DNA from: Siderastrea siderea
Taxonomy: Eukaryota; Cnidaria; Anthozoa; Scleractinia; Rhizangiidae
Assembly (NCBI GenBank): GCA_964030785.1
Contig: OZ034975.1
Span: forward strand, 3,490,855 to 3,554,854
Length of the DNA stretch: 64,000 bases
Reading direction: 5' to 3'
The notes below the pieces were generated by a model. It was not told the origin of the DNA, made no database searches, and saw only the letters and a program-made list of their open reading frames with translations. Positions 1 through 11,110 of this stretch are shown here, one piece after another. A program made the translations under genes and the position numbers. Positions within the stretch are counted from its first letter, which is position 1. Each line of letters opens with the position of its first letter.

Positions 1-2700
1 AACTTTCGTTCAGCATGGTTTTTCTTGTAGGAATCAATAAATGCGTTCGAATTGATGAGGAAAATAACGGCAAATGGAAGAAACCTGAGGTTATAAAGTT
101 CTCTGGCTCGGTGTCACGTTGTTTGCAGTCAAGACTCTTCTCTTAAAACACGTTCTAAAACCACGATGTTCCGATGTGGCTATTTCAGTCAGATTTTGCC
201 ATTTTCCTTCTAAAGGGATTTCAATCTAACAAAATATAGCGAAATTTGAATTAGTTTAGCAAATTTTTACTTCACCTAGAAAAGTGTCTAATTTTGTTCA
301 ATACTTCCAAAGTTAATGTAGGTGGGGAAAGAATATGACACATTCAAAGATATAAAATGTATTTTTCATAAATCAACATAAAAAAATGTTCAGTCTGACG
401 CCCAAGGAACTGGAAATTTCCGTGTTCCTTTCCATTGTGCTGACAAAAGGAACGCAGAAATTTCCATGTTCCTTTCCATTCGGTTGACTAAAGCGACATG
501 CTAAATATTAGAAAATCTTGCCAGTTTATTTTCAACTTGGCAAACATTTTTTGTTTACTTTGTAACGGCTTTTTCTGCCGACAAAAGGTACATCTTAATG
601 TTTTTTGGATGACATTCGAGGATGCTTGTGATCCTACGTAGCTAGCTTGCCACGTTTTCGGTATCTATGGCAAAAAGCATCAATAAATTCTAATTTTTGC
701 CACTACTTGTCGGACAATATTTTAGCGTTTTTTTTCAAAATTTTACCACAATAGCACCCGGGCGTCCATTTCTGGTAAAATTGCTTAAAATTTCACCATT
801 TGTGACACACTGAAAATGTGTCATGTGTGCCAATAAAAAACGTATAATGACACTTTTATGCCAAAGATTTGATTTGTATGGTTAAAAAAGACTAAAAAAG
901 TAGAAAAACCTACGTTTTTGGCTTAAATCTGTAATTTTCTGGAACAAATAACGAAACAATTCCAAATTGCATTTCAGAATATACGCCATGGTTTTAGAAT
1001 GTGTTTTAGTTTTTGAGCCGCTGAAATTTCTACTTTCCTATATAATTTAACGGCAACGGTAACGAATTTTAAATACTCTTTTCATCTTCATTCTTAGTCT
1101 TTTTCTACTTATGCAATTCATACGTTTAATACAACCACATTATTTTATTTCGACCTCAGTCTCGTAAAATAGCTATAAACATCCAAAAGGGTATCCTTTT
1201 ATTGCATGCTCTACGATCTACACATCTTTCCTTAAAAGTTCACGGGGGGCCCAACGGTGCGCCTCGGTAGAACATCTGTTCGGAAGACAATAACCACCTC
1301 AGGAACTCGAAATCAGTTTAAAATAGCGATGAAATGCTAGACTTTTCTATCGCGAAATGTCAACGTTTGTAACTTCGGAGAGACAAACATATGGTTTAGA
1401 ATTTTCGGAAAGCCAACAGCAGCTCGGAAATTCGGGGAATAAGATTCTTTTCCCTAAACTTCTATTTCGACATAAATCTTCAGCTGAAGAATCTGCAGTG
1501 GTCAACCTGTGATAGCTTACACAAATATCCCTTTAATAGGCCCGGTTCAAAACACGACATTGCAAGCACTTGGCTTAAATATTCTCATTGGGTGCCCGTC
1601 AAAGTTAAAAAAACCTTCACTGGCGCTAAAAGGTCGCTCGACCGAGACGATGGAACCAATAAAAATCGTCCGTAGCTATGAATTCGTCAATAATTGATCG
1701 CTTATCAAGATGTTTAGCTAAGGTGTGTCCTTAAACCGTCGAAAACACACATCCGTTATGTTAAAAACATTAAAAAAAACCAACAAAGCCACACTGTTTA
1801 AATAAATACGAAATCGAAGAATTACGGGAACAAGAACTGCTTGGAACGACAAAATCATGCATACTTTTAGCTGACGCAAAGGGCGACATTCTTGAGTTTC
1901 TCTTATAATGCTACTGACAAGGGAGATAACCGGTTAGATTAGAAATGCTTATAAAAGCTATTGCATTATTTTATTTTGAGACAAAACATTTTGCTCGGTG
2001 AGTCTGTTCATCGTGGTTTTCTAACTCACTGTCGAGTTTGTCTGAATATTTAATTCAATAATTTTACTCTTCTTTTATGTTCGCGTTTTGCTAATCAGGC
2101 GAATGTAAATAATCAAAGCAACATCAAAATTATTTTAATTTAACGGAGAAACACAGTCGTAGAACTTTAGACTTTTGCCCCTCTAAATTTGCCCCGACTG
2201 TTACTTTAACGAATTAAGTGTAAAGGTTACTAAAATGAATCTTTTTTCTCGCTGCGTATGCCATTTCAAATTTTGCGCTTTTAAACGGTATGTTATCTTA
2301 CAAACAGAGCAAACAGGGTCTGTTTTTCAGGAGTCATAATATTTGCATATTCACAAACATCCCCAAGCTGTAAGCAGCCATGTCCCACAGCTCAAACATA
2401 TTGCGGCAATGAACAGCCAATAAATATTACTGAGGAAACCGTATAGTTATCTGATGCCAAAATCTTATTGTATCAAGGATGTTCGATCATTTTCAAGTGA
2501 AACACCAGCAAAACGTAAAGCTTTTACTATCGCAGGTTTTTAAATGATTAAAATTCGGTCTTTTCCCGTTTCAATCAACTGGCCTCTGTTTTGAGGCTTT
2601 CAAAACTAAACGTCCGTTTCAGTGAAGAATAACCCTGTTACATTACCAGAAATCGTTCAATCCTATTCAATGTTCGATTTGAACTCAAGAAATTTACACG
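1..2700. other. AT-rich non-coding stretch
   Basis: I see no exon with splice signals, RNA gene or recognisable transposon here. The stretch is AT-rich with scattered short homopolymers. The only open frame of note (1509-1697, 62 codons) has no family resemblance and no neighbouring exon. It may be intron or 5' flank of the PAN/EGF gene that follows. Confidence 0.5.
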
Positions 2701-2830
2701 GAAATGTGGAATCTGACATCGAATTCTCACTTTTTGTTCGGGATTTTGAATTATTTCTTCAAACTGACACGTGATGAAGGAGTTATCCCCAAAACGTCTG
2801 ACTGCTTTTTTTATATTTTATTTTTCTTAG

Positions 2831-3081
2831 GCGGCTGTCGACGCGTCAAGTTTCTCCCTCCTGAGTCCGGCCAGTACCTGGAGGGACACGTGTTTTTGAA
2901 TCTGACCATCGGAATAAATACCCCATGTGAAGATCGATGCGTTATGGAGAGTGAATGTGTTTCGGTCAACATTGGTCCACCGCTTAATGGCAGAGTTGTC
3001 TGTGAACTGAGTAATTCGGATCACTTTAAGCATCCAGAAGATATAAAGCAAAGACCCGGCTGGATATATAGAGGCACAGAG
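2831..3081 (+). CDS. PAN/apple-domain exon of EGF-family receptor-like gene (copy P1)
   Basis: The exon starts after a pyrimidine-rich acceptor (tttttcttag) and ends at GAG|gtacaa. It encodes about 83 residues with the PAN/apple look: CRRVKF near the start, then CEDRCVMESECVSVNI, then VVCELSN, ending in GWIYRGTE. The spacing of cysteines fits the disulfide core of PAN domains, which bind proteins or sugars outside the cell. It enters with two bases completing a codon, so it is an internal phase-1 exon. EGF exons follow on the same strand, and a related gene at 32-41 kb has a membrane anchor and coiled coil. I infer a type II membrane or secreted adhesion protein. An upstream start was not found. 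Confidence 0.7.
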
Positions 3082-3102
3082 GTACAAACTGTAGACAGAA
3101 AT

Positions 3103-3155
<53 letters not shown>
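3103..3155 (+). repeat. (TGA)n microsatellite
   Basis: About 17 uninterrupted TGA triplets lie in the intron between the PAN exon and the EGF exon. A GAT array lies at the matching intron position of the paralogous segment (41131-41188), so the array predates the duplication. Read in other frames it gives poly-His or poly-Ser frames, which are not genes. Confidence 0.95.
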
Positions 3156-3226
3156 TTTCCTTGCACAAATGCGATCACCCATTGAAGTTGATTTTGCTAT
3201 AATCTTTTGACTTTTCTTTTCTTCAG

Positions 3227-3344
3227 AATCTTTGCTCAATCTTAAATCCTTGCCTTAACAACGGCATTTGCTTTATGGGGTATACTGCCAAGAAATACCT
3301 TTGTTAGTGTGCACACGGATATAAAGGAGAAAATTGCGAGAAAG
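3227..3344 (+). pseudogene. EGF-like exon with in-frame stop (copy P1)
   Basis: This 118-bp exon lies between ttcttcag and gt, and has the cysteine pattern of a classical EGF domain (NLCSILNPCLNNGICF ... CAHGYKGENCEK). A TAG at 3305-3307 replaces the GAG codon found in the paralogous exon at 41288-41405, which is otherwise nearly identical and has the same length. The exon is therefore broken in P1 unless it is skipped by splicing; being 118 bp, skipping would shift the frame. The flanking intron is also shared with the 41.2 kb copy. Confidence 0.8.
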
Positions 3345-3395
3345 GTAATCCTCAGAGAAATGTAACAAACACCCTCTAGGTATTCTCCCCTCTGG

Positions 3396-3976
3396 GGCTT
3401 TAGCGGAGATGGGAAAACGTGTTCAGGTGTAATTTATGTTCTACTCTATACATACATACATACATACATACATACATACACACATACATACATACATACA
3501 TACATACATACATACATACATACATACATACATACATACATACATACATACATACATGCCTACCTACCTACCTACCTACCTACATACATACATACATACA
3601 TACATACATACATACATACATACATACATACATACATACATACATACACACACACACATACATACATACATACATACATACCTACATACATACATACATA
3701 CATACATACATACATACATACATAAATACATGCATACATACATACATACATACATACATACATGCATACAGGGCTTTAGCGGAGATGGGAAAACGGGTTC
3801 AGGTCTAATTTATGTTCTACTCTATACATACATACATACATACATACATACATACATACATACATACATACATACATGCATGCATGCATGCATGCATGCA
3901 TGCATGCATGCATACATACATACATACATACATGCATACATACATACATACATACACACATACATACATACATCAA
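3396..3976 (+). repeat. CATA-type tetranucleotide array with two EGF exon-tail fragments
   Basis: A long (CATA)n array with internal blocks of CCTA, CACA and CATG runs from about 3448 to 3972. It is interrupted near 3773-3830 by a near-copy of 3397-3448, a piece that reads GFSGDGKT as in the end of a calcium-binding EGF exon, followed by the same intron start. The array therefore grew together with, or recombined through, exon-tail copies. Long frames of repeated His-Thr-Tyr or Tyr-Val-Cys-Met here are translation artefacts of the array. Confidence 0.9.
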
Positions 3977-4075
3977 GTCTATCGGTCTGTATGCATAAAA
4001 ATTGATGTTCTACTCTATCACCTAGTTTACATTGATTACTCTGTGATTTTATTTCTTCCTGCATTGTTTAACTAG

Positions 4076-4185
4076 ATATCGATAAATGCCAAAATGACTG
4101 CCACAACTGCAATGAAGATGCAACATGTGTAAACACTGCTGGACACTTTAATTGCTCCTGTGTTAATGAAACGCCGAACGTTTCG
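4076..4185 (+). CDS. Calcium-binding EGF exon, shortened at its end (P1)
   Basis: The exon follows tttaactag and ends at TTTCG|gtatgc. It reads DIDKCQNDCHNCNEDATCVN, then TAGHFNCSC, matching the cbEGF consensus (Asp-Ile-Asp-x-Cys calcium site, then the hydroxylatable Asn region and aromatic packing residue). The usual last loop (G-F-x-G-D-G-x-x-C) is missing and replaced by VNETPNVS, so the domain lacks its final cysteine. The neighbouring exon at 4273-4395 is complete. Truncation by a downstream donor is the simplest reading; the exon may be non-functional. Confidence 0.65.
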
Positions 4186-4272
4186 GTATGCATAAAAATT
4201 AATAGTATAAAAAGTCACAATATTCACCTTGTTTACAGTCTGATTTCATTTCTTTCTGTATTGTTCTTCTAG

Positions 4273-4395
4273 ATATTAATGAATGCGAAAATGGTAGCCA
4301 CGATTGCAATGAAAATGCAACATGTGTAAACGCCGCTGGACACTTTAAATGCTCCTGCAACAAGGGTTTCAGTGGAGATGGAAAAACGTGTTCAG
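4273..4395 (+). CDS. Calcium-binding EGF exon (P1)
   Basis: The exon is bounded by ttgttcttctag and TTCAG|gtagaa, enters in phase 1 and leaves in phase 1, as is normal for cbEGF exons. It encodes DINECENGSHDCNENATCVN followed by [20 protein letters not shown], with all six cysteines and the calcium-site residues. cbEGF repeats form rigid calcium-dependent rods in extracellular proteins. It follows a broken EGF exon and a shortened cbEGF exon, so this gene copy is probably decaying even though this exon is intact. Confidence 0.75.
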
Positions 4396-4403
4396 GTAGA
4401 ATT

Positions 4404-4484
4404 TATGTTCTACTCTATCACCTAGTTTACATTGATTACTCTGTGATTTTATTTCTTCCTGCATTGTTTAACTAGATATCGATG
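4404..4484 (+). repeat. Duplicate of intron and exon start at 4004-4084
   Basis: Eighty bases ending in the acceptor and the first codons of a cbEGF exon repeat the segment 400 bp upstream. After the first codons the copy jumps to a gccgaacg stretch that also occurs at the end of the first cbEGF exon (near 4172), so most of the exon is deleted. Confidence 0.75.
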
Positions 4485-4640
4485 AACGCCGAACGGTTCG
4501 GTTCTTACAACTCAGTCAAAGAGCAACTACATTCTACTAGATTGCACGAGGTCGATCGTTAGAGAATCTGTCACGTGATTTCGTGATTTTTGTTTACATG
4601 ACATCAATAACATTATGTTATACACTCCCCTACTTTAAGA
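4475..4640 (-). mobile_element. Putative 3' LTR and polypurine tract of Gypsy element
   Basis: On the minus strand a purine run (AAAGTAGGGGAG, plus 4625-4636) is directly followed by TGTATAACATAATG, the arrangement expected at the start of a 3' LTR. The LTR would run down to about 4485, roughly 140 bp, short for Gypsy, so it may be truncated. No matching 5' LTR is seen because the other end of the element is missing. Confidence 0.45.
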
Positions 4641-5059
4641 AATGTCCTTCGAGACAATTGGTTACAATTTGCAGAGGAGGTCTAGGTCACTCTTGGACAT
4701 GCTACAGTATTCCTACTCATCATTCTTGTACGTCTCTTGATCACGCCCAAAGTCGGCAAATTTATACAACAAAACATGGGATAAGAAGCAACTATCGAGA
4801 CCTATTGTCATTCCGTCTTGACTCAATCAGTAGTATAGTCATAGTTCGTAGATAAGTAGATCGCTCCTATGCCTGTCTGAGAGGCAAAACAGCACAAAAG
4901 ACCTGGGATTCTATAATCTGTTCGCTTGTGGTATCGGTGTATAGGGTGGGTACACCAAAGGACGGTAGCAGGGCAGTCCAAGGTACTGATAGGTGGATGG
5001 TGTCCAGGGTGATTGGAAAGGTAGATAATACCATCCGGGTAAAGGATTTGAACCAGTTT

Positions 5060-6340
5060 TCACACTGTAGATAATTGGCTCTCCCAGAGTATAATATGTG
5101 AACATGCGCGGTGGCTGCCGTACGCGCTGAGAACGACGTGTCTCTCCATCTGCTCCAGGTCTGGCTCTCTTCCCAGTCTTGATTCTCCAGTATGCACCTG
5201 TGGAACTTGCAATGTCACTTGAGCAGCTGGGACAGGATCACAGTGTTCAACTTCTGTTGGTTCCTGATTCCTAAGTTCAGTAGCCATGGTTTGGGTGCCA
5301 GGCTCTAAGGGAACGTGCTGTTTAGCAGTAGCAGTTGATTCGGGATTTACGCTGTCACCGGTATCCGACCGATCTGAAAGTTGCACTGGTGTGTACGTTA
5401 GGAGTTCAGCATGATCACCATTGCTATCTGCGAAGAATTGCGCGTTTGCCTCAAGGTTCTGATCCTTCTCTGAGGCCTTTTTGTTGCTTGACGGTTGTGC
5501 TCTTGGGTTAGTGGCAGATTCCGTGGTTCCCCTCCCAGATTCCGTGGTTCTGGCACCTAGCCTGGAAGCCTTTAAGGACCGGCTGTGGTGCCACTTTGCC
5601 AATAGCCACTGACCATACCCTAAGTTTTTAATTCCCAAGCACCTGCACTGATGCTCACGAGAATCTTAGAAATAGAGAATTTTAGAAACAGCACCTGCAC
5701 TGATGCTCACGAGAATCTTCATTAAGAAGGAGGTTGGCTATCAGAGGAAGAAGAAGAAGAAGGTCACGTGGAAGTAGCATCCTTCTGTGTATAAACGCTG
5801 TTCTGTTTACTTCACCCTTCGGTTTTCCCTTCATAGACAGGGCTGTCCCCTTTCGATCCACCACAACGTGAATCTGGTCTTCCCAGTATGCACGCGGTTT
5901 ACCGGTCCTCCACGCTCTGATGGGTTCCGTGCAAGAACTTGGTCGCCAGGGTCCAGGTTTGGGCTTTGCGGTCCTGAAAGGTCTTCCCTTTGGTAGCTGA
6001 CAGGCAAGCCTTTTCCGCAGCTAATGCATAGGCCTCCGTCATAGCTGTCTTCCACCTCTTAACATGGTCACTGTACTCTCCTGCTGCTCCCTCAGATGAT
6101 GTTCCAAAAATAATAGCGATTGGTAAACGGAGTGATCGTCTAAATAAGAGGAGAAATAGAGAGTACCTCCTGGATTCGCTTAGTGCAATTGTAAGCATGC
6201 ACAATCTTGGGTACGTATTCATGCCATCCGCTCTCCATTTCTTCGCAGAGCATCCACAATATTGACAGCAACATCAGGTTGAATCTTTCCGCTCTTCCAT
6301 TGCACTGAGGGTGACAGGGTGCAGTCCTTGAGCGAATCAT
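5060..6340 (-). pseudogene. Gypsy integrase core remnant and C-terminal tail
   Basis: The piece PCHPQCNGRAERFN contains the Glu of the integrase DDE triad, and is followed by HEYVPKIVHAYNCT and a LLFRRSLRLPI motif typical of Gypsy integrases just after the core. The C-terminal region (GDQVLARNPSERGG) resembles the GPY/F module. Between 5640 and 5730 a 50-bp unit is present twice in tandem. Several frameshifts separate these pieces. Confidence 0.75.
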
Positions 6341-6679
6341 TCCACATACTTAACTTGCTGCAGCTGGTGAAACAACTTGTTCTCAAAGTCTTTTCCCTGA
6401 TCCTGTAAGATTATTGCTGGGAACTCAAAACGAGGTATTAAATCCTTGTAGAACTTGTTGGCTAGCTGCTGTCTGTGCTGGCTTATTCCTGGTGGGGTAG
6501 GTAGTCTATGGATATCAGCTCAAATGGTGCACTAGTGACAACAAGTTGAAGAGGGGCACGAGTGTGGACATTCATAAATTCTACCTTTGTTTCAGACAAC
6601 TACACACCCTAGTCACGAGGTGGGTTATGTCATGCTCCATATAGGGCAAGTTAAACCTCTCACGAGGTAGCTGTAGTAC

Positions 6680-7794
6680 TCACTCCGCTCCCAAGTGGCC
6701 CCTCTCTTGATGCAACCCCTTGTAAACCAAAGGATGAAATTGCTTTGGTAACACCAGCTGTAAATATCTTCTACATTTCCTTGTCAACAACCCATCCACT
6801 CCAACTTCTACCTTCGGCTCCTCACGTAACAACGTCCTCACAGAAGAGAGTTCCTTGTGGATTTCATGGGGAGCAGGTTGGTGTCCGCCTATTTTGTACG
6901 CTACCACTTTGGCTGTGCTTGGATCTCGTTTCTGAGCTGCCAGGATGTCATGCAGTTCAATCCTGTGGTACTTGCTGGCATCCAGGAAGTCAGAGTCCAG
7001 GTTAAGCGCTTCGGTCCTATCAATGACCGCTGTAATCCACACGGAACTACTATTCTGAAGTGTCATTATCCCAGACACAGTTGCACTGATTACGTCCTGC
7101 GAAGTCTCCTGCGTGTAGGCCTTCATGTACCGGTCAATATCTGAAGGCATTCTTGACAAAGTGTCGGCGGCCTGATTCACTTTCCCCGGCCTGTACTTGA
7201 TTTCACAATTGTAATCAGCTAGTTCAGACGCCCAGCGATGTCCCGTTGAGTTACGTTTGGGGGTGATCAAAATGTACGTTAGCGGATTATTGTCCGTGTA
7301 CACTACGAATGATGGCGCACAGGATAGGTAATCTCTCAGCTGTTTGCAAATCCCTCATTTCAACTCGAGGAACTGAAGCTTCCCAGAGTGAAGGTGGTAA
7401 TTTTTCTCAGCAGGGTTTAGTGTCCTGGATCCATATCCTATCACTCGCATTTCACTAGACTTTCGTTGATAGAGTACGGCTCCCAGTCCTTTATTTGAGG
7501 CATCTGTATGTAGAATGAATGGGAGACTATAGTCTGGGTAACCCAAGAATGGTGGGTTAACAAGAAAGTCCACTAATTTCTCTAACACTACTTGGTGTTC
7601 ATGTGTCCAAGTGATTGCATGACCAGACTGCATTTTTCTCCTTTTGGAGTACACCTCCCTCTTTGAGCTGCAGGGCTTCCACTGTCAACCCCAGATGTTT
7701 TCAGGAGATCGTCGAGTGGTTGTACAATCTTGCAGAAATCTTGAATGTACTTTCGATAATATCCTAACAAGCCCAGAATCTTCCCGCACATCAC
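6680..7794 (-). pseudogene. Gypsy RT end, RNase H and integrase zinc-finger fragment
   Basis: Recognisable pieces in order are LGLLGYYRKYI (RT connection), LHTDASNKGLGAVLYQ (RNase H first Asp), YTDNNPLTYIL (second RNase H acidic motif), HRWASELADYNCEIKYRPGK (characteristic Gypsy RNase H end) and HPLVYKGLHQERGHLG (HHCC zinc-finger histidines of integrase). At least two frame changes interrupt the run. The products would copy and integrate the element's RNA; this copy cannot. Confidence 0.8.
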
Positions 7795-7859
7795 CCATGG
7801 TTCATGGTTTAGCCTCGTTGAGTGATAATACAGCCTGGATCCATTAATACACCCGGAAG

Positions 7860-8440
7860 AATTAAATTAATTCTTCTTTAGTGGAAGCTACTTCCGATTG
7901 AAAAAAGCCACAAAATGTCATTTAAACCAGCCAGGACGAACAGGGGAACATTGAGCTGAAGGTAGGCACGATTTATTTCAAGATATCTCGATTCTTTTAT
8001 CACCGGTTAGTCTGTAATAAATCTCTGCAAACCTTAGGCTTAACGGGTTATATAAGTAGCGACGCTAACAATTAATTAAGCGATTGCGTAATTTAGGAGA
8101 GCGCTGCAAGATTAACCGGAAATTAACTAAACAGGACAAAATAAGCAGAAGTAAACAAGATTTATTTCGTGAATTAAAGATTTATTTCGTGCTATTACAT
8201 ATATTTTCACCCTTTTCTATTTTTAAATGAACTCCACTTACAACGCGTCTGGGCTGCCTGTGGCATAACCTACTGCTCAACAATCTTTCGCGATTTTCCC
8301 ATCCGTATATCCTAGGTTTCGCTAGTTTGAACAATTCAATAGATTCTACATGCAACGTCGTCTGAAATTTTAGAAGGATAACTTCGTCCCCCTTGACTTA
8401 ACGCCTCACATGTACTGAACGTTTCATGATGTCGAATGAT
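7860..8440. other. Non-coding stretch between Gypsy remnant and HTH exon
   Basis: No open frame, RNA gene or clear repeat end was recognised. It probably contains undetected repeat remains. Confidence 0.4.
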
Positions 8441-8449
8441 ACAATAAGC

Positions 8450-8577
8450 TTAAACAGCGCCAGGAGTTGCACGAGCTGCTGTGGAGATCGCTTTCGGTCC
8501 CTCTCCAGTCAAATAACGATCAATTATTCGTCTTCTCGTTTCCTTGTGGAGAGGCCTACATGGCCTGTTCTTCCGGC
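8450..8577 (-). CDS. Paired-like helix-turn-helix exon (transcription factor or transposase fragment)
   Basis: On the minus strand, after a candidate acceptor (gccttag), the frame reads RPCRPLHKETRRRIIDRY, LTGEGPKAISTAARATPGAV and then stop. The pattern RPL-x(5)-R-x-R-I ... G-x-x-P-x-x-I-S-x-x-x-R-x-(S/T)-x-G-x-V matches the first helix-turn-helix of paired domains and of related Tc1-type transposases. The frame is open upstream to a methionine at 8695. It stops in the recognition helix, so it is either truncated or continues through a weak donor (GCT|gtttaa). I cannot tell a Pax-type gene piece from a transposase piece. Confidence 0.4.
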
Positions 8578-8844
8578 CTAAGGCATTAACATAACCAGGT
8601 CTGAACATTTCGAAAAATCTGTGACAGATTCGAAATCTCCTTTCGACTTTCGAAATCCCTCTCTGAATCTCAAGAAACACAAGGCGAATGCCCAAATATG
8701 GAGAAGGTGACTCGTCACGTTGTTTTGAATTTTAGAGTTTCCGTTCACGCGTGACGTGGATCAACTGTAAGATAGGAAAATGTTTCAAAGGAAAATGGTT
8801 TCAAAAACTCGTCCTAACAGTGTTATGCTTGTAGGCCCGAGAGG

Positions 8845-11110
8845 AACATTGGGAGCTCCCAAACAAAAGTGATGGGGATGTTCTCACATCCATATTCCCT
8901 TAACCTGCGATCAGGCTCTATTTTCGAAACGAAAAATAGAGCCTGATACAATTCTTCTACGGAACGTCTACCGCCCACTTTTTTGATTGATTGACATTCA
9001 ACAAAATAGCCAATCAAAATTTTTTCTGCTTGCATGATCCTCGGTATGCAAATTTCCCATCAAGGCAATTCGCAAAAAGTCACGCAAATGCCGGCAAAAT
9101 AAGAAAATCATCGGCTACGATATATCTTCTAGACACAAGCACTCAAATTTACACGATTGCCAACTTGAAGGTTCTGGTATTGTACATGGTTGCTCTTTCT
9201 GAGCTGAAACTGAATGAAAATTCAAAACACGACGAGGTTGTCATGTACCAAAATATGCTGCATGCTTGAATCCTTTCCCATTTCAGGTGGTATCCGGAAA
9301 TATTCTCTTCGCATTTGTCACCGATTTTCTGCGTAAAAAAACCTTGGGCAATTAAGAGAAACACCTTCAGTTTCATTCTTTAGAATGAAGATATAAATAA
9401 AACCGTTTATAAACAAAGGAGTATTTTGTAATTCAATTTAGTTCCAGAAGTGATGAATATTTGAGATTTATAGCAGCGAATTTTATCTCTAAACAGCAGC
9501 GAATTTTAAAACGAAGAACATCTATTCTAAAACTAGTCAGATCCTTTGATGTCAATGTCAGAGATCAATAAAACGACATAAGTATTAAAAAACGAATGAA
9601 TAAACTGAAAATTGTATTGCGACTTGATTGCAGTTCTCGCCAAACATCAGTTTGCCGTTAAGTTTACCGAATTATCGGTTGACTTGTTGATCATTCTTGG
9701 CGAAAGATACTTGTTCGTCTGCTGTTCGTTTTGTTTCGTAAAACGCAGAAACAACCACTACTCTGTTCATGTTATCAATACCAGCTGAAAGCCGTCAAAT
9801 GAAAATTCCGAGACACGATGCGGTAAAACGGAATACATACTTCACTCATACTTCACTGTTGCTGTACTTCTCTGCACCAGGTGAGAGACAGCTTGCGTCA
9901 AACCGAACGCCATTCTCAGGAGAGAAAGAAATGGTGACAATTCTCCTAGAACGACAAGAATTTATTAGAGCAACACATTTTACTTCGGCAGACTTGTTCC
10001 TTGGTTGTTCCTTGGCGATGGCGGTCTGATCGAAATTGTGAGCGAGTTTACTTCCGTTGACAGCTCTATTGTTAAAGGGCCAATCCGATTGCCAGATTCC
10101 CGCGGCCCAAATTTTGCCGCCGACACGAACTCCTGTGAGAGATTGTATCAGGCCCTATTTTAGCGAGCGACCAAACGTAAGAGAATATGAGAGCGATGCT
10201 AAAATTCGGCCTGATCGCAGGTTAATATTCCCTGGAAGAGCTTTTTGACGCTCAATTACAGTGTTTGAATATCCGAATCAGATTTATAACAACTTAAATC
10301 CTAAAAAGGGACTAAGTAAAAAAAATTAATGGAGGGAAAAAAGAAAAAGAAAAGAGAGGAAAACACGTAGTAAGAGTGCCAGAAAATCTAATAAAAATCC
10401 AGTGAAGTGAAAAAGAAAGTGTTTCGATTTAAAGTATAACTAACGTTCTTTGCAAACCTTACACGACGAAATTCTAACCGTGTAGTGTAAAGTCCGTTCT
10501 TGCGACGCATAGATCGAGTGTGAATGTCAGAGCGTTTGCAAGAACTTTTCCTCTTTTTGGACTTGCTTCATGTATGACCACGATGCATTCCCCCGAACAC
10601 TAAAGCAACAAAAATAAAAGGAACCCTAAAGGTACCAGAATCTAGTTTGTGGGCGCGGCTTGAATTTACTTTTACCCCCTGCCAGTTGAATTCTATTATA
10701 GTAAGTTTCGCTTTTACAAACACCCTGTACGCTACCAAACCAAAAGCTATCATCCCTAAAAGGTGGGGCGAACTGACTTCTGTCACTTTTATGTGAGAGT
10801 CCCTCCCGGAAGTTGTAAGACGGGGTTTCAATTGTAAAAGCCTAATCTAGACAAGCGCTGAAGGCAACAGAACTGACTGAACCCTTCTCAGGCTAAACCT
10901 GACAGATAATAAAAAAACTCTAGATAATAATTGTATGTTGCCAGCTGCAAATCCAGACAAATAAGATAAACTGAGCACAAGTACTTTACAGTTCTTCTAC
11001 TAAGCATATGGGAAATACGCAAGGACATCTTACACTGTTTAACACGAGAAGATTTCTTCGACTCATCATTTATATTTTTAAATTGATCAGCAAAACAAGG
11101 CAAAACTTCT
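8845..11110 (+). repeat. Dispersed repeat C, copy 1 (split by a DNA transposon)
   Basis: The sequence from about 8845 to 8900 and from 10234 to about 11110 matches, in the same order, the segments 41875-42105 and 63328-64000 elsewhere in the window. Shared landmarks are gggagct, catattccctgga, agtgtttgaatatccgaat, agtaagagtgccagaaaatc and cttacacgacgaaattctaa. It carries no recognised coding sequence, so its class is unknown. Copy 1 has about 60 extra bases near 10285-10345 and a 22-bp piece near 10650 that the other copy lacks. Confidence 0.8.
8901..10224 (+). mobile_element. Non-autonomous DNA transposon, 9-bp TSD, copy 1
   Basis: The 1,324-bp element starts TAACCTGCGATCAGGC and ends with the exact inverse GCCTGATCGCAGGTTA. 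It is flanked by the direct repeat ATATTCCCT (8892-8900 and 10225-10233). The empty site is present at 41916-41924, where repeat C reads straight through ATATTCCCTGGAGG. Each end can fold into a short hairpin (for example CTATTTTCG...CGAAAAATAG at 8916-8942). A second copy lies inverted at 57744-59130. No transposase is evident. A 9-bp duplication fits MULE/MuDR-like or Merlin-like superfamilies; assignment needs an autonomous relative. Confidence 0.93.

Larger units (their letters stand above)
4640..7850 (-). mobile_element. Decayed Ty3/Gypsy retrotransposon, 3' part of pol
   Basis: On the minus strand the order of remains is end of reverse transcriptase (7794-7588), RNase H (about 7654-6900), zinc-binding and core integrase (about 6800-6140), then a proline- and glutamine-containing tail to about 4900. 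This is the Gypsy order (RT-RH-IN). Frameshifts and stops break the frame at several points, and gag, protease and the RT palm are absent, so it is a truncated dead copy. Chromatin or splicing effects on the PAN/EGF exons upstream are possible but not shown. Confidence 0.85.

Noticed and set aside
3021..3239. Poly-histidine and poly-serine frames on the minus strand
   Set aside because: They arise from the TGA microsatellite lying in an intron between two clear exons.
3419..4075. Several long open frames of His-Thr-Tyr or Tyr-Val-Cys-Met repeats
   Set aside because: They are translations of the CATA array in every frame and strand; no start context or family.
6745..7144. Plus-strand frames across the Gypsy region
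   Set aside because: Shadows of the minus-strand RNase H and integrase remains.
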